Origin: Xanthocytophaga flava | GTDB taxonomy: Bacteria; Bacteroidota; Bacteroidia; Cytophagales; 172606-1 | Reading direction: 5' to 3' | DNA: 64,000 nucleotides | NCBI RefSeq assembly: GCF_030068545.1 | Contig: NZ_JASJOR010000014.1 | Span: 172,810 to 236,809, forward strand | Part shown: one piece after another, positions 43,704 through 52,710 of the stretch | How positions within the stretch are numbered: the first letter of the stretch is position 1 | Layout of the letters: the number at the start of each line of letters is the position of its first letter | Program-made: the position numbers and the translations under genes | The notes under the pieces: generated by a model | Told to the model about the DNA's origin: nothing | The model's input: only the letters and a program-made list of their open reading frames with translations | The model's database searches: none

Positions 43704-44429
43704 TTATTCAAACTGTTCAAATAATTCACTTAGGTTTATTGTATCTTCAATGGATTCAAAATCCCTTTTAAGGTGTTGTAGTAACACCTTAATGTTTTGT
43801 CTAAATAATTTATTTTCTTTATAATGTGAGTTTGCTATTTGTTTTATAAAGGATTTCTTGACTTTTGAAATGTTACCAAATGCAAATAATTGCAGCATTT
43901 CAACTTCAATTTGTTCAATTAACTGAAAAGATATTGTTTCTTCAACCAGCGGGTACAAAATTTTCCCAAATGGGTTAAAAATGACATAACCCTCATCAAG
44001 GATGTCTTGGACTCTATCAAAGAAAGTTCTCCATAAACTTACACCCAAATCAAAAGAGCCTTCTGCAATCATTTTATCCTTTTCAGCATTCAAAACATGT
44101 TCAGCTAACTTTCTATATCTTACTATTATGTCAGGATGAGAATTTGAGGGTTCAAAAATTCCTGTCGCTATTTTTTTGAAGTATTCAACTAATAAAGCTA
44201 TTGTTGGACCTCCAAAAGAATGAAGTGACTGCAAATCAGAATAACTCTTATATGTTAAAGCTAGAAATGCGAAAGCCCTCTTGTCGCATTCAAATTCTTC
44301 ATCAATATTACTTAATGAGGTTTCGTTTTCGTTATTAAGTAATATGATGACATAAAAGTATAGAAACAACTCGGCAATTATCTGATTATCAATGCTTAGG
44401 CAAATATAAAAGTAAACATTTAAATTGTC
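43704..44429 (-). CDS. Hypothetical protein, probably 5'-truncated
   Basis: The frame is open from a stop at 44430 and has no ATG. The only in-track start is TTG at 44369, giving 221 residues. EEFECDKRAFAFLAL followed by SHPDIIVRYRKLAEHVL resembles the part of metallopeptidases that lies after the HExxH helix (Glu/Asp ligand, then H-P...R). No HExxH is present, which fits loss of the 5' part. The rest is helical and acidic, ending LSELFEQFE. I give no function. Confidence 0.45.
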   Translation of the reverse strand, partial: DNLNVYFYICLSIDNQIIAELFLYFYVIILLNNENETSLSNIDEEFECDKRAFAFLALTYKSYSDLQSLHSFGGPTIALLVEYFKKIATGIFEPSNSHPDIIVRYRKLAEHVLNAEKDKMIAEGSFDLGVSLWRTFFDRVQDILDEGYVIFNPFGKILYPLVEETISFQLIEQIEVEMLQLFAFGNISKVKKSFIKQIANSHYKENKLFRQNIKVLLQHLKRDFESIEDTINLSELFEQFE

Positions 44430-44785
44430 TTACTACTTATAATACATCTGCCAAAAGAATTTTGAACATAATGAGATATTAAGGTGAGGTATTAATCTAC
44501 TCGACATGAATAAGTAATAAGGCAATTGATGGGGCGCCAAGAAGCAATAATTGGTTTTGCCGTTCACTATCTCAATAACTTAAAAAAGATTAAGAGATTC
44601 TTTGGATGGTTATTTACAATATAAATGACGCAAATAGTATGTGATAGTCAACTGAGTTTGATAGCGGATAGGTGCGGTAAGCGGGACCACCAGGCACTAA
44701 TAGCATATTGATAAAAAGACGCGAAAAGATAGTCGCCAGTGTTCGATAACTGCATTTCACTAAAAAACAAAAAGTGCTGTAACTC
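44430..44785. other. Intergenic region, no gene seen
   Basis: About 356 bp between the truncated hypothetical gene and the terminator-like stem. No open frame or element end could be supported. Confidence 0.35.
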
Positions 44786-44823
44786 CAGTGGTGGTCAGAA
44801 GAAATATCTTCCGACCACCACTG
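44786..44823 (-). terminator. Terminator-like hairpin downstream of recombinase B
   Basis: CAGTGGTGGTCAGAAGA (44786-44802) pairs with 44807-44823 around AATA, with one A-C mismatch. On the minus strand it is followed by CACTTTTTGTTTTTT. It lies 50 bp after the recombinase stop. Confidence 0.75.
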
Positions 44824-44873
44824 CCAAGCATGTGCTTTTTTAAGTAGTTTATATACTAACTTTTGATGGGTTT

Positions 44874-45533
44874 TTATTTATTTCTCAGATAGAGCCTTTT
44901 CACCTGTTCAGCTCTGAAAAGTTTTCCCTGGCTAGTTGTAAAGCCAGATTCATTTAGCTGATTGGCAATATGAGTCCATTTCATCCCTGAATCTCTCAAA
45001 TACAAGATCATAGCGGTTGCTCTACGGTTGTTTTGATTTTTGGAGGCAATTACTTTTTTAGCATCACTTCCCATCAAACGGCTTTGTGCAGTAAAGTTTT
45101 CAGGCTTTCCCAATTTAAATCCTTTTGCCTTCTTTGCCTGCATGGCTGCTTTTGTTCGCTGAGAAATCATTTCCCTTTCATGCTGTGCCATAAGGGCGAA
45201 AATGCCAACGGTAAGTGTATTGGCATCTGGCATATCCGCACAGATAAAATCAACTCCTGAATCTCTCAGGGTAAGAATAAAGGCCGCATTTCTGGAAAGT
45301 CGGTCCAGTTTGGCAATGATCAATGTGGCCGACTTATTATTTGCGTATTCAATTGCTTCCTTAAGCTTTGGGCGGTCATTATTCTTTCCGGATTCTACTT
45401 CGATAAAATCCTTTAGAATCAGAGAAGCATCTTTGGCAAACTTTTCAACATAATTGCGTTGTGCATCCAGTCCGAGCCCACTTTGTCCCTGCTTCTGAGT
45501 GGACACCCGGTAATACGCTACATATTTTTTCAT
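44874..45533 (-). CDS. Serine recombinase (resolvase/invertase family), copy B
   Basis: 219 residues from Met at 45533. The frame is open to 45599, but the N-terminus MKKYVAYYRVSTQKQ matches copy A and the extra 22 codons come from a 16-bp duplication and leader sequence. Ser11 is the nucleophile. TLIIAKLDRLSRNAAF, ALMAQHEREMISQRTKAAM and the C-terminal HTH (MKWTHIANQLNESGFTTSQ) complete the family. It has its own terminator at 44786 and a repeat-rich upstream region (45769-45935) that may be its recombination site. A fragment of a near-identical gene lies at 36745. Confidence 0.92.
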   Translation of the reverse strand: MKKYVAYYRVSTQKQGQSGLGLDAQRNYVEKFAKDASLILKDFIEVESGKNNDRPKLKEAIEYANNKSATLIIAKLDRLSRNAAFILTLRDSGVDFICADMPDANTLTVGIFALMAQHEREMISQRTKAAMQAKKAKGFKLGKPENFTAQSRLMGSDAKKVIASKNQNNRRATAMILYLRDSGMKWTHIANQLNESGFTTSQGKLFRAEQVKRLYLRNK

Positions 45534-45563
45534 TCTTGAAATAGTAGATTCTTGAAATAGATC
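45532..45563. repeat. 16-bp tandem duplication at the start of recombinase B
   Basis: ATTCTTGAAATAGTAG at 45532-45547 is followed by ATTCTTGAAATAGATC at 45548-45563. It lies directly in front of the proposed start codon. Confidence 0.85.
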
Positions 45564-45768
45564 CTTGAATTGAAACTTCGCTAATCCAGCTTCACTCATC
45601 TAGCTTCCATTTGTGCATAGGTATTGAATGGATCTGAAGTCATGATGACTGTTAGGCAAGGGTTGTCATTTTTTTTAGGTGAGTCTAATTTGGTTTGATA
45701 ACTCAACTTATATAAATATAAGTGAGCAATAAGGAGCAAACAAGGAAAATGGACTGTTTTTCACATAG

Positions 45769-45935
45769 CAAGAAGGAACCTTCTTGATTTGTGAAATTTA
45801 TATTCCAAATGTTCCACGGATGTTCCACGAATATGAGGAATATTAACATGTCAAGAAGGTTCCTCCTTGATATGTTATTTCTGGTTTAATCATGTTCCAC
45901 GAAATGTTCCACGGAGTTGAGGAGACTAACATGTC
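45769..45935. promoter_or_regulatory. Possible res site: paired 43-bp direct repeats with TGTTCCACG motifs
   Basis: TGTTCCACG occurs at 45810, 45821, 45893 and 45905, as two pairs. Each pair is followed by an AT-G-GGA-...-TAACATGTC block (45831-45852 and 45914-45935), so two 43-bp modules repeat 83 bp apart. A dyad CAAGAAGG-AA-CCTTCTTG sits at 45769-45786 and a variant at 45853. Multi-site direct and inverted repeats just upstream of a serine recombinase fit a resolution or inversion site, but no crossover was located. Confidence 0.5.
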
Positions 45936-46054
45936 TTAAACGTGCGTTCCAAGAATTTCTTCGAATAGAATGTAGACATGTTTGAATTTTATCTCTTTTT
46001 CTTTGACGGCTGATAGGAGTTTTTCCCTTCACTATTTTTACGCTTCCGATTTTT

Positions 46055-46108
46055 AAAGAGAAACTTAGTTTAAAAGAGAAACTTAGTTTAAAAGAGAAAC
46101 TTAGTTTA
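46055..46108. repeat. 18-bp tandem repeat, three exact copies
   Basis: AAAGAGAAACTTAGTTTA is repeated at 46055-46072, 46073-46090 and 46091-46108, in non-coding DNA between the recombinase and the toxin-antitoxin pair. Confidence 0.97.
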
Positions 46109-46360
46109 CTTGTAGTAGTACAAAGCGAAATGTTCCAAATTGTACAAAGTCATTACTATTTTGTAAAGGGCAACGTGAAAGAAGCCAAGTAGCAGAAGGC
46201 AAATGATTTGTCATTGGTGGTCACTGCTAATGCTAGGTGGGTCTTGTAACTGCTGGGTTGATAATATTGGTTAATTTAACCAACTATCTATTTCATATTC
46301 GCAGGTTTTAGTGTTTTCTTGTCTTTGGTTTATTATATTGTTTATGAGTTAATTATGTTA

Positions 46361-46400
46361 TAAAATGTCAAGTATTTTGCGCAAAATACTTGACATTTTA
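46361..46400. promoter_or_regulatory. Perfect 40-bp palindrome, operator of the AbiE-type operon
   Basis: TAAAATGTCAAGTATTTTGC (46361-46380) is the exact reverse complement of 46381-46400, with no spacer. It lies 28 bp before the antitoxin start and its right half contains the -33 promoter element. AbiEi antitoxins are known to repress their own operons by binding inverted repeats, so this is the likely site. Confidence 0.85.
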
Positions 46401-46418
46401 GAAATTTTAGTATCTTTG
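46390..46418 (+). promoter_or_regulatory. Bacteroidota-type promoter of the toxin-antitoxin operon
   Basis: TTGAC at 46390-46394 (-33) and TATCTTTG at 46411-46418 (-7, consensus TAnnTTTG) are well spaced. Transcription would start near 46425, leaving almost no leader before ATG 46429. The in-frame ATG at 46438 is therefore a possible alternative start. Confidence 0.75.
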
Positions 46419-46428
46419 AAAGCAAAAT

Positions 46429-47193
46429 ATGTCGTCTATGAAAACAGCTCAAAAACTAGTAAAGCAGTTAAGCCGCATTTCGGAAGGTACTACCTTTTGC
46501 TATAGTGATTTAGCTATTGAGCCGCATGAATACTTTTCCGCGGCTAAAGCCCTGGAACGATTGATTGGAAAAGGCTTTATTAAACGTGTCTCGACCGGTA
46601 TTTTTTATAAGCCAAAGCAAACGGTATTTGGAGAGATCAGACCCAAAGAGGAAGAACTAGTTAAGCCATATCTGTTTGACGATGGAAAAAGGAGAGCGTA
46701 TATAACGGGTACAACGTTGTACAATCGTATGGGTTTAACCACACAAGTACCTGCAACTATTAAGATTGCCAGTAGAGATAAAAGAATTTTTGCTTCTATT
46801 GGTAGTCTGAAAGGAAAGCCGGTGAAAAGTTATGTAGATGTGACGGATGAAAACTACCCGTTATTAGAACTTTTGGATGCTTTAAAGGATTTTAAACAAA
46901 TTCCGGATTTAGATAAAAAAGCAGGTATTGCTCTTTTAAAAGATCGGTTAAACAAACTGGCCATCAAAGAGAAGAGACAATTACTCAAGTATGCATTACA
47001 TTATCCTCCACGGGTGAGAGCATTTTTAGGAGCTATTTTAGAAACAGCTATTTTAGAAACCATTCATCAAGTAGGTAAGCATGGAGTACGGGAACTGGAA
47101 GTGTTAAAGGAAAGCTTAAATCCACTATCCACTTATACCTATGGTCTTTCAAAAGACTTATTGCCCACAGTTGAAAATTGGAACTTGAAATAA
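46429..47193 (+). CDS. Type IV antitoxin, AbiEi/DUF6088 family
   Basis: 254 residues. The N-terminal winged helix (about 15-65, LSRISEGTTFCYSDLAI, ALERLIGKGFIKRVSTGIFYKPK) binds DNA. The C-terminal domain includes RRAYITGTTLYNRMGLTTQVP and is the antitoxin part. It is separated from the toxin gene by one base. A 15-bp duplication at 47032-47061 inserts a second AILET (LGAILETAILETIHQ). Whether the protein still works is unknown. The operator palindrome just upstream supports autoregulation. Confidence 0.9.
   Translation: MSSMKTAQKLVKQLSRISEGTTFCYSDLAIEPHEYFSAAKALERLIGKGFIKRVSTGIFYKPKQTVFGEIRPKEEELVKPYLFDDGKRRAYITGTTLYNRMGLTTQVPATIKIASRDKRIFASIGSLKGKPVKSYVDVTDENYPLLELLDALKDFKQIPDLDKKAGIALLKDRLNKLAIKEKRQLLKYALHYPPRVRAFLGAILETAILETIHQVGKHGVRELEVLKESLNPLSTYTYGLSKDLLPTVENWNLK
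47032..47061. repeat. 15-bp in-frame duplication in the antitoxin gene
   Basis: GCTATTTTAGAAACA (47032-47046) is followed by GCTATTTTAGAAACC (47047-47061), which doubles five residues, AILET. Confidence 0.9.
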
Positions 47194-47194
47194 T

Positions 47195-48166
47195 ATGCAT
47201 TTACACGAAAATAACGAACTATTTGAAAATGCGATAGTATATACAGCGCAGCAAAAAAAATTGTCAGAGCTGTATATCGAAAAAGACTATTGGGTAACGC
47301 TGGCTCTATATACTTTATTTACCAGCGAGATAGGAAACCAGATTGTGTTTAAAGGAGGAACTGCATTATCCAAATGTTTCCAACTCATAGAGCGTTTCTC
47401 TGAAGATATAGACTTGTCCGTTCTACGTCAGGAAGGTGAAAGTGACAACCAATTGAAGGCCAAAAACAAGAAAGTAACTGAATGTGTGTCAGGCGTCTTA
47501 CCTGAAATTGAAATAGAAGGAATTACTACCAAAATGGGTAAGAATCGAAAAACGGCACATCAGTATATAAAAGGTTTTAGCGGAAGTATGGGCCAGGTTC
47601 GATCTACCATTATAGTAGAGTCTACATGGTTAGGTAATTTTGAGCCAAATACCTCTGCAACAGTGAATTGCTACATCGCTGAAATGATGTTGGCCAATGG
47701 GCAAAAACAGCTTGTTGAACAGTATCAGCTTCAATCATTTCCTGTTAAAGTCTTAAGTAAAGAAAGAACCTTGTGTGAAAAGATCATGAGTCTGGTTCGG
47801 TTTTCTTTTACGAATGATCCCATTACAGACCTAAGTAATAAGATTCGTCACGCCTATGATATTCATATGATGCTTAAAGATCAGGCTTTGAGAAGTTTCT
47901 TTGCTGATTCAGCCTTTGAAGATATGTTACATAGGGTAGGTAGTGATGATGTGTTGAGTTACAGGAATAACAATAACTGGTTATCAAATCACCCTGCAAC
48001 AGCAGTCATTTTCTCACAAACAGATAGCATATGGCCTCAAATTCGAAATACCTATCATACTACTTTCAAAGACTTGGTTTTTGGTAATCTTCCTAAGGAA
48101 GAGGAAATTACAGATTCCTTACATAAAGTCTCTACTCGTTTGGAGTCTATTCAATGGATAATGTGA
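47195..48166 (+). CDS. abiEii: AbiEii/AbiGii-family nucleotidyltransferase toxin
   Basis: 323 residues. The nucleotidyltransferase core is FKGGTALSKCF (54-62 region, Ser59-Lys60) and RFSEDIDLSV with Asp71 and Asp73, the two metal-binding acids. VKVLSKERTLCEKIMSLVR and AYDIHMML are further family motifs. AbiEii toxins inhibit growth, with GTP as substrate in the studied member, and give abortive protection against phage. Paired one base after its antitoxin, it forms a complete type IV toxin-antitoxin operon. Confidence 0.93.
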   Translation: MHLHENNELFENAIVYTAQQKKLSELYIEKDYWVTLALYTLFTSEIGNQIVFKGGTALSKCFQLIERFSEDIDLSVLRQEGESDNQLKAKNKKVTECVSGVLPEIEIEGITTKMGKNRKTAHQYIKGFSGSMGQVRSTIIVESTWLGNFEPNTSATVNCYIAEMMLANGQKQLVEQYQLQSFPVKVLSKERTLCEKIMSLVRFSFTNDPITDLSNKIRHAYDIHMMLKDQALRSFFADSAFEDMLHRVGSDDVLSYRNNNNWLSNHPATAVIFSQTDSIWPQIRNTYHTTFKDLVFGNLPKEEEITDSLHKVSTRLESIQWIM

Positions 48167-48314
48167 AAGTAGTATCTGTACTTCAATAGCAATCAGCCAA
48201 ATAAACCTCTAAATTTTTATGATAAAAAGACACTAGTCACATGCTTGCTGCTTGAGTATTTGAGTTGTTGGGGCTATAATGCTAGTACTACAATGCTATT
48301 ACTCACATTCATAG

Positions 48315-48358
48315 GATAAATACCAGGTTGCTAGTTGTTTAGAAACCTGGTATTTATC
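48315..48358. repeat. 15-bp inverted repeat downstream of the toxin gene
   Basis: GATAAATACCAGGTT (48315-48329) pairs exactly with 48344-48358 around a 14-nt loop. It is 150 bp after the toxin stop, with no clear T-run, so it is a possible weak terminator. The rest of 48167-48575 shows no gene. Confidence 0.65.
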
Positions 48359-48575
48359 TGAATTGGAAGGTGCAAATCTTGAGAAAACTCGTACTATAGG
48401 GTGTTTTGTATACAGAATTAAAACATAATCCTATACATGGTAAGCCTATACATGAATAGATGAAGGGCCTATCTGCAATACTATTTAAAGGAGCCAGACT
48501 GGGACCAGATTAATATTTGTCACACTATCTTGTTGTATTATAAGATAAACAGCTTGATCTATAACTCAAGTTAAT

Positions 48576-50111
48576 TTATTTTCTGGCTTGCCGTTTCAGA
48601 TTTCGTTCCTGGGTATACCGAATCTTTTTCAGGTAAAACTCTGCTTCCTGAGCATTTACCTGACGGATGATAACCTCATCTTTTCCTTTTGCTGTGGGTA
48701 AATATTCCAGATAGTTAACCTTAGTTAGATCAGCCACAAACTGGTAACAAGGATTAATGGTCCCCTGTACACATACGTTTAAATCTGACAAAGGATCCTG
48801 CCAGGGAACTTCGATGAACGAATCAACTTTCAGGCTAACAGTAAGCGTATCCGAATTAGTTCTGAAAAGAATGGTAACAGGTTGATCGGTGGATGCTTTG
48901 CCGCCTTTGTAATAGAGGATGATTTTAGCTACCCCACCAGAATTATCCCCACCGGAGGTATGGCGGGCTTGCAAACGGGCCATGTAGTTGTTTTCGTCCC
49001 ATTCGGTAATCTGACCGGTCAGGACGTCAAGCTGATAGGTTTGTCTTCGGTTAGCTGTTGCTGCCCCTGCAATGGCGCCTCCAATGGCACCACCCATTAC
49101 CCCTGCCGCACCGACACTGGCCCCATCAACGGGCGCATAGGCATCAAAGATAAAACTGCCTGCCTGTTTTCTGAGTGGAAAAAAGTCTTTCTGGAAATAA
49201 ATGTATGCACTCTCGCCATCGGAGAACCCCCACACTTTTTTGACTTCCTTCTTCGATCCATCGGGTAGAACATGATACGGAGTCACCTTCTGCACATCAT
49301 TCCATTGACGGCCGTTTCGATCCCGGGTCTGGGTAATGAAGGGCTGTTGGTCAGAAGGGGAATTATTTTGAAATTCGATCAGAGAATGATAAATGCCACG
49401 CATCAGAACGGTGTTCTGAAAAATCGGCATATTAGGCAGTTTGTCTTCGCTGATCATGGGTGTATACAACTCGCCTTCACTTAGGTAAAGTGACTGGGCC
49501 AGCAATGATTGCCAGTCATAAGGGCTGGCGTAGTTGATAAACTTCTCCATGCACTCACCCAGAGCGCGAGCAATATTGTCATCATGGGAAGACGTCACAT
49601 CCAACCCCCCTTTTGTAACCAGAGAGGAGGCCTGGTAGAGCAGATGCAATGAATCGTCTTTTGAGCCGATGAAATCAATCACTACCGCGGCTGTGGCCGT
49701 CTCGGAAGAGAATGTCGTCTTTTCGGCAATGCTAAGCTGGTTTACCCTTACAATCAGCGGAAGGGATGCATTTGATTGTGGGAGAGACGGTTGTGGCAGA
49801 GAACGGTGAAAAAAGTCCAGCAACTGCTTTTCCACCCCTCCCTGCAGGAAAGCTTGTGCTTTGGTGTTTACCAGCCCCCGCTGCACAACGCCAATATGGG
49901 TTTTCAACGGGCGGGCATCAACCACGCGAATAATATGGAAAGCAGGAGGGTTTCCCTTTTGATTTGGATCAAAGGTCAGGGTTTGTTTGGACAGGCTAAT
50001 CTGCAAAGGTTGTTGGGCCTGGACAGTTGGTTCAATGCCCATCCAGAGACACAAGCCTAAAATGCCCCGCAGATAGTTGTTTATGAATCTATTTTTGGCG
50101 AAAATTCCCAT
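48576..50111 (-). CDS. Secreted protein of unknown function with glycine-zipper segment
   Basis: 511 residues. The signal peptide ends EPTVQAQ. After a beta-rich N-terminal part, a Gly/Ala-rich membrane-like stretch (about 320-350, GASVGAAGVMGGAIGGAIAG) resembles glycine-zipper domains. The centre has RNGRQWNDVQKVTPYHVLPD and GFSDGESAYIYFQKDFFPL. I do not recognise a family. It faces the AbiE locus and starts the minus-strand block of envelope proteins. Location in the periplasm or outer membrane is inferred from the signal and zipper. Confidence 0.65.
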   Translation of the reverse strand: MGIFAKNRFINNYLRGILGLCLWMGIEPTVQAQQPLQISLSKQTLTFDPNQKGNPPAFHIIRVVDARPLKTHIGVVQRGLVNTKAQAFLQGGVEKQLLDFFHRSLPQPSLPQSNASLPLIVRVNQLSIAEKTTFSSETATAAVVIDFIGSKDDSLHLLYQASSLVTKGGLDVTSSHDDNIARALGECMEKFINYASPYDWQSLLAQSLYLSEGELYTPMISEDKLPNMPIFQNTVLMRGIYHSLIEFQNNSPSDQQPFITQTRDRNGRQWNDVQKVTPYHVLPDGSKKEVKKVWGFSDGESAYIYFQKDFFPLRKQAGSFIFDAYAPVDGASVGAAGVMGGAIGGAIAGAATANRRQTYQLDVLTGQITEWDENNYMARLQARHTSGGDNSGGVAKIILYYKGGKASTDQPVTILFRTNSDTLTVSLKVDSFIEVPWQDPLSDLNVCVQGTINPCYQFVADLTKVNYLEYLPTAKGKDEVIIRQVNAQEAEFYLKKIRYTQERNLKRQARK

Positions 50112-50267
50112 TTTTACAAATTTCCTTTTTATAAATTATCTTTCAATGATAAACAACTGCTTTAAGTAGTCTGGTTGTAGTTGTTCCAACTGTTTTCCTT
50201 ACCTGCAAATCTGAATAATCAGACTCTGGAACTCAAAACCACTAATATATAACTGTGAACTTGTAAC

Positions 50268-50909
50268 CTAAAATGATATTCCTGTTCGAATAATCCAGGG
50301 GCTTCGGTAGAGTTGCTGATTTAAAGGATGGGTATAATAAGTGAAGTTATATAATGCAAAAATACTCCATCCTGATTGCTTTCCAACAGGTAAAATAATT
50401 CCTGCTCCGCCAAGTGGATTTAATATCCATTTACGATTATTTTCTTGATCGGCAAGATCTTTTATATCAAGTGCCTCTCCTTCAACTCTCAAGGCAATCC
50501 ATTTTCGCAATCCATATTGAGCAAATATCCGTCCTCCATAAATAGAGTTCTGTTGTTTAATGCCTGTAGATTTACTTTTTGAGTAAATATATGTAAGTCC
50601 TGTACCTGCAATAACACGATCTGTAAACTTATACCCAACAGTTGGTGAAATATCTATTAATAATGGATTAGAAAGCTGTGCTGCAAAGTTGCCTCCTAAA
50701 GATATTTTATTAAACCATCCTGGTTTTGTTTTCTTTGATGTTGACTTGTTTTGACGTATAACATAAATAGAATCGTCATGTTTATATTCGTGCAGTTTAA
50801 GCTCAGAGATTTCCAATTCATTCTTTTGAGATTGCCCGAATACATCAGTTACTGACAGAGCCAAGATAAGAAATAAGTTAGCTTTTATAATCAAATAAAC
50901 ATTTCCCAA
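50268..50909 (-). CDS. Small outer-membrane beta-barrel protein
   Basis: 213 residues. The signal peptide ends DVFGQ, followed by a charged linker and then alternating amphipathic strands (GTGLTYIYSKSK, YGGRIFAQYGLRKWIALRVEG, WSIFALYNFTYY) with a C-terminal phenylalanine (WIIRTGISF), as required for outer-membrane insertion. The size fits an eight-stranded barrel. It follows the leucine-rich-repeat gene by 62 bp on the same strand. Function unknown. Confidence 0.75.
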   Translation of the reverse strand: MGNVYLIIKANLFLILALSVTDVFGQSQKNELEISELKLHEYKHDDSIYVIRQNKSTSKKTKPGWFNKISLGGNFAAQLSNPLLIDISPTVGYKFTDRVIAGTGLTYIYSKSKSTGIKQQNSIYGGRIFAQYGLRKWIALRVEGEALDIKDLADQENNRKWILNPLGGAGIILPVGKQSGWSIFALYNFTYYTHPLNQQLYRSPWIIRTGISF

Positions 50910-50971
50910 AGTAAAGATAGATTAGAGTGGTATAGTGTGGTAAACTTTGTTATAATTGATTTCTGATTTTG

Positions 50972-52603
50972 TTAAAATCGAATGGGGACCATAGTACCAG
51001 AAAGTTGTTCACGTAAAACGCGAAGTTGAGAATTACTCATCCAATCAGGTTGAAAAATTAAATGCTCTAATTTGTGAAGTTTTCCTAAGTCAGAGGGCAT
51101 CTTCGTAAGTTTGTTTCCCCAAACATCAAGTGCTGTAAGATTGGAAAGTTCACTCATTTCTTCTGGTAAACCAGATAATTGATTATTCGATACATTCAAT
51201 ATTTTCAGTTCCTTCAGCATTCCAATTGATGAAACATCTTTCAATTGGTTATTTTTTAAATCTAATTTTTGCAGCTTTATCAGGCCTTCTAATGATTGAG
51301 GCAAGGTGGATAATTGATTATTGCCTGCTTTTAATACAGTTAAATTAGAAAGTTTACCTATTGATTCGGGAAGTGTTGTGATTAGATTATCTTCAGTATT
51401 GAGAAAAGTAAGATGAGTAAGATCTCCTATCTGTGTTGGAATCTCTGTAAGTTTATTCGAAAATATATTCAGCTTTTCTAATTGAGTTAGATTACAAATT
51501 TGCTTAGGTAAGCTAGTAAGTGAATTTTCTCCCAAACTTAAAGATTTTAACTCTGATAGATTCCCTATTTGACTGGGTAATTCTTCTAGTTTGTTCCGGG
51601 TTAGATTAATTGCCTTAAGTTTTTTGAGTTCACCTATTTCTTCAGGAAGGAATGAGAGATTATTGTTCACTAATTCAAGGCTTGAAAGCTTTTTTAATTT
51701 ACCAATTTGTGTTGGAAGAGATTCTAACTTACTCATACTGGCGTTTATTCGTTCCAGATTTGTAAGATCTCCAATTGATGAGGGAAGTGAAGTAAGCTGT
51801 GTATTTACAAGGTTAAGTGATTGCAAGTGAGTCAATTCACCAATTTCAGTTGGTAGTTCTTTTACATAGGTATTATTTAAAGTCAATTCCTGCAAATTTA
51901 CAAATTTCCTAACATCATCCCCAGACAAAGAAATAATTCCGCTTAATTCTAACTTATAAACTTTTTCTGGATTTCTCAGTCCTTCCTCTAAACTTTGAAC
52001 CATAGGGGTTTTACTCAATTCTTTTGAAGAAATTAAGTCTTTTAATCGGTTTCCTCGAACCTGCAGATCTTCCAATGGCATTTGCTTTACTGATTCAGGT
52101 AAAACAGAAAGCCGGTTATTGATAATATGAAAAGTTTTAAGTGATTTAAGTTGATTAATTGAAGGCGATAAGGTATCAATTTTATTATTGTTTAAACGCA
52201 ATACTTTTAATGTAGAAATTTGAAATAGTTCTTCTGGTAACTTTTGTAAATAATTATCTGATAAATCTAATACTTGTAGTTGCTTCAAATAAATAATAGA
52301 AGCAGGCACCGATTTTAGCTTACAAGAGGTCAAACTAAGTACTTGTAAGTTTTTTAGCTTGCTCAGTTGGTGAGAATGGGCTTGGGCAGAATCACTTATG
52401 ACAAGTATGTATACTTGTGAAGGTTTTTGTAAGGCACTTTCAAGAGAGGTGAATATTATGGCTTTTGCTTGAGTTGTGTCTAGCCTATTTATAGAAGTTA
52501 TAGTTGATTTATTTTGCAACTGCTTCCCAGATTGTCCTTGTGTAGAATATATACAAAATAGACTCAATGCTATTAATATTGATATTGAAGAAATAAAGTT
52601 CAT
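50972..52603 (-). CDS. Secreted leucine-rich-repeat protein
   Basis: 543 residues with a signal peptide ending STQGQ. From about 85 to 530 it holds close to 18 leucine-rich repeats of 23 residues, in the form LKxLxxLxLxxNxLxxLPxxIGxL, interrupted near 200-225 by a repeat of the N-terminal motif SLEEGLRNPEKVYKLELS. LRR arcs bind protein or sugar partners, so a surface adhesion or sensing role is likely. It sits directly downstream of the SpvB-like and RHS genes on the same strand. Confidence 0.9.
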   Translation of the reverse strand: MNFISSISILIALSLFCIYSTQGQSGKQLQNKSTITSINRLDTTQAKAIIFTSLESALQKPSQVYILVISDSAQAHSHQLSKLKNLQVLSLTSCKLKSVPASIIYLKQLQVLDLSDNYLQKLPEELFQISTLKVLRLNNNKIDTLSPSINQLKSLKTFHIINNRLSVLPESVKQMPLEDLQVRGNRLKDLISSKELSKTPMVQSLEEGLRNPEKVYKLELSGIISLSGDDVRKFVNLQELTLNNTYVKELPTEIGELTHLQSLNLVNTQLTSLPSSIGDLTNLERINASMSKLESLPTQIGKLKKLSSLELVNNNLSFLPEEIGELKKLKAINLTRNKLEELPSQIGNLSELKSLSLGENSLTSLPKQICNLTQLEKLNIFSNKLTEIPTQIGDLTHLTFLNTEDNLITTLPESIGKLSNLTVLKAGNNQLSTLPQSLEGLIKLQKLDLKNNQLKDVSSIGMLKELKILNVSNNQLSGLPEEMSELSNLTALDVWGNKLTKMPSDLGKLHKLEHLIFQPDWMSNSQLRVLREQLSGTMVPIRF

Positions 52604-52641
52604 GATTAAATCAGAATAAAGATGTGGAGGATATCATAATG

Positions 52642-52692
52642 AACAGCGACTCCTTAATAAGTGAGTAGATGTATCTATCTGGAGCCGCTGTT
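52642..52692 (-). terminator. Imperfect 12-bp hairpin between the SpvB-like and LRR genes
   Basis: AACAGCGACTCC (52642-52653) pairs with GGAGCCGCTGTT (52681-52692) with one mismatch and a 27-nt loop, directly after the stop of the SpvB-like gene. There is no strong T-run, so termination is uncertain. Confidence 0.5.
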
Positions 52693-52710
52693 TTACATTC
52701 CTAACTTTTC

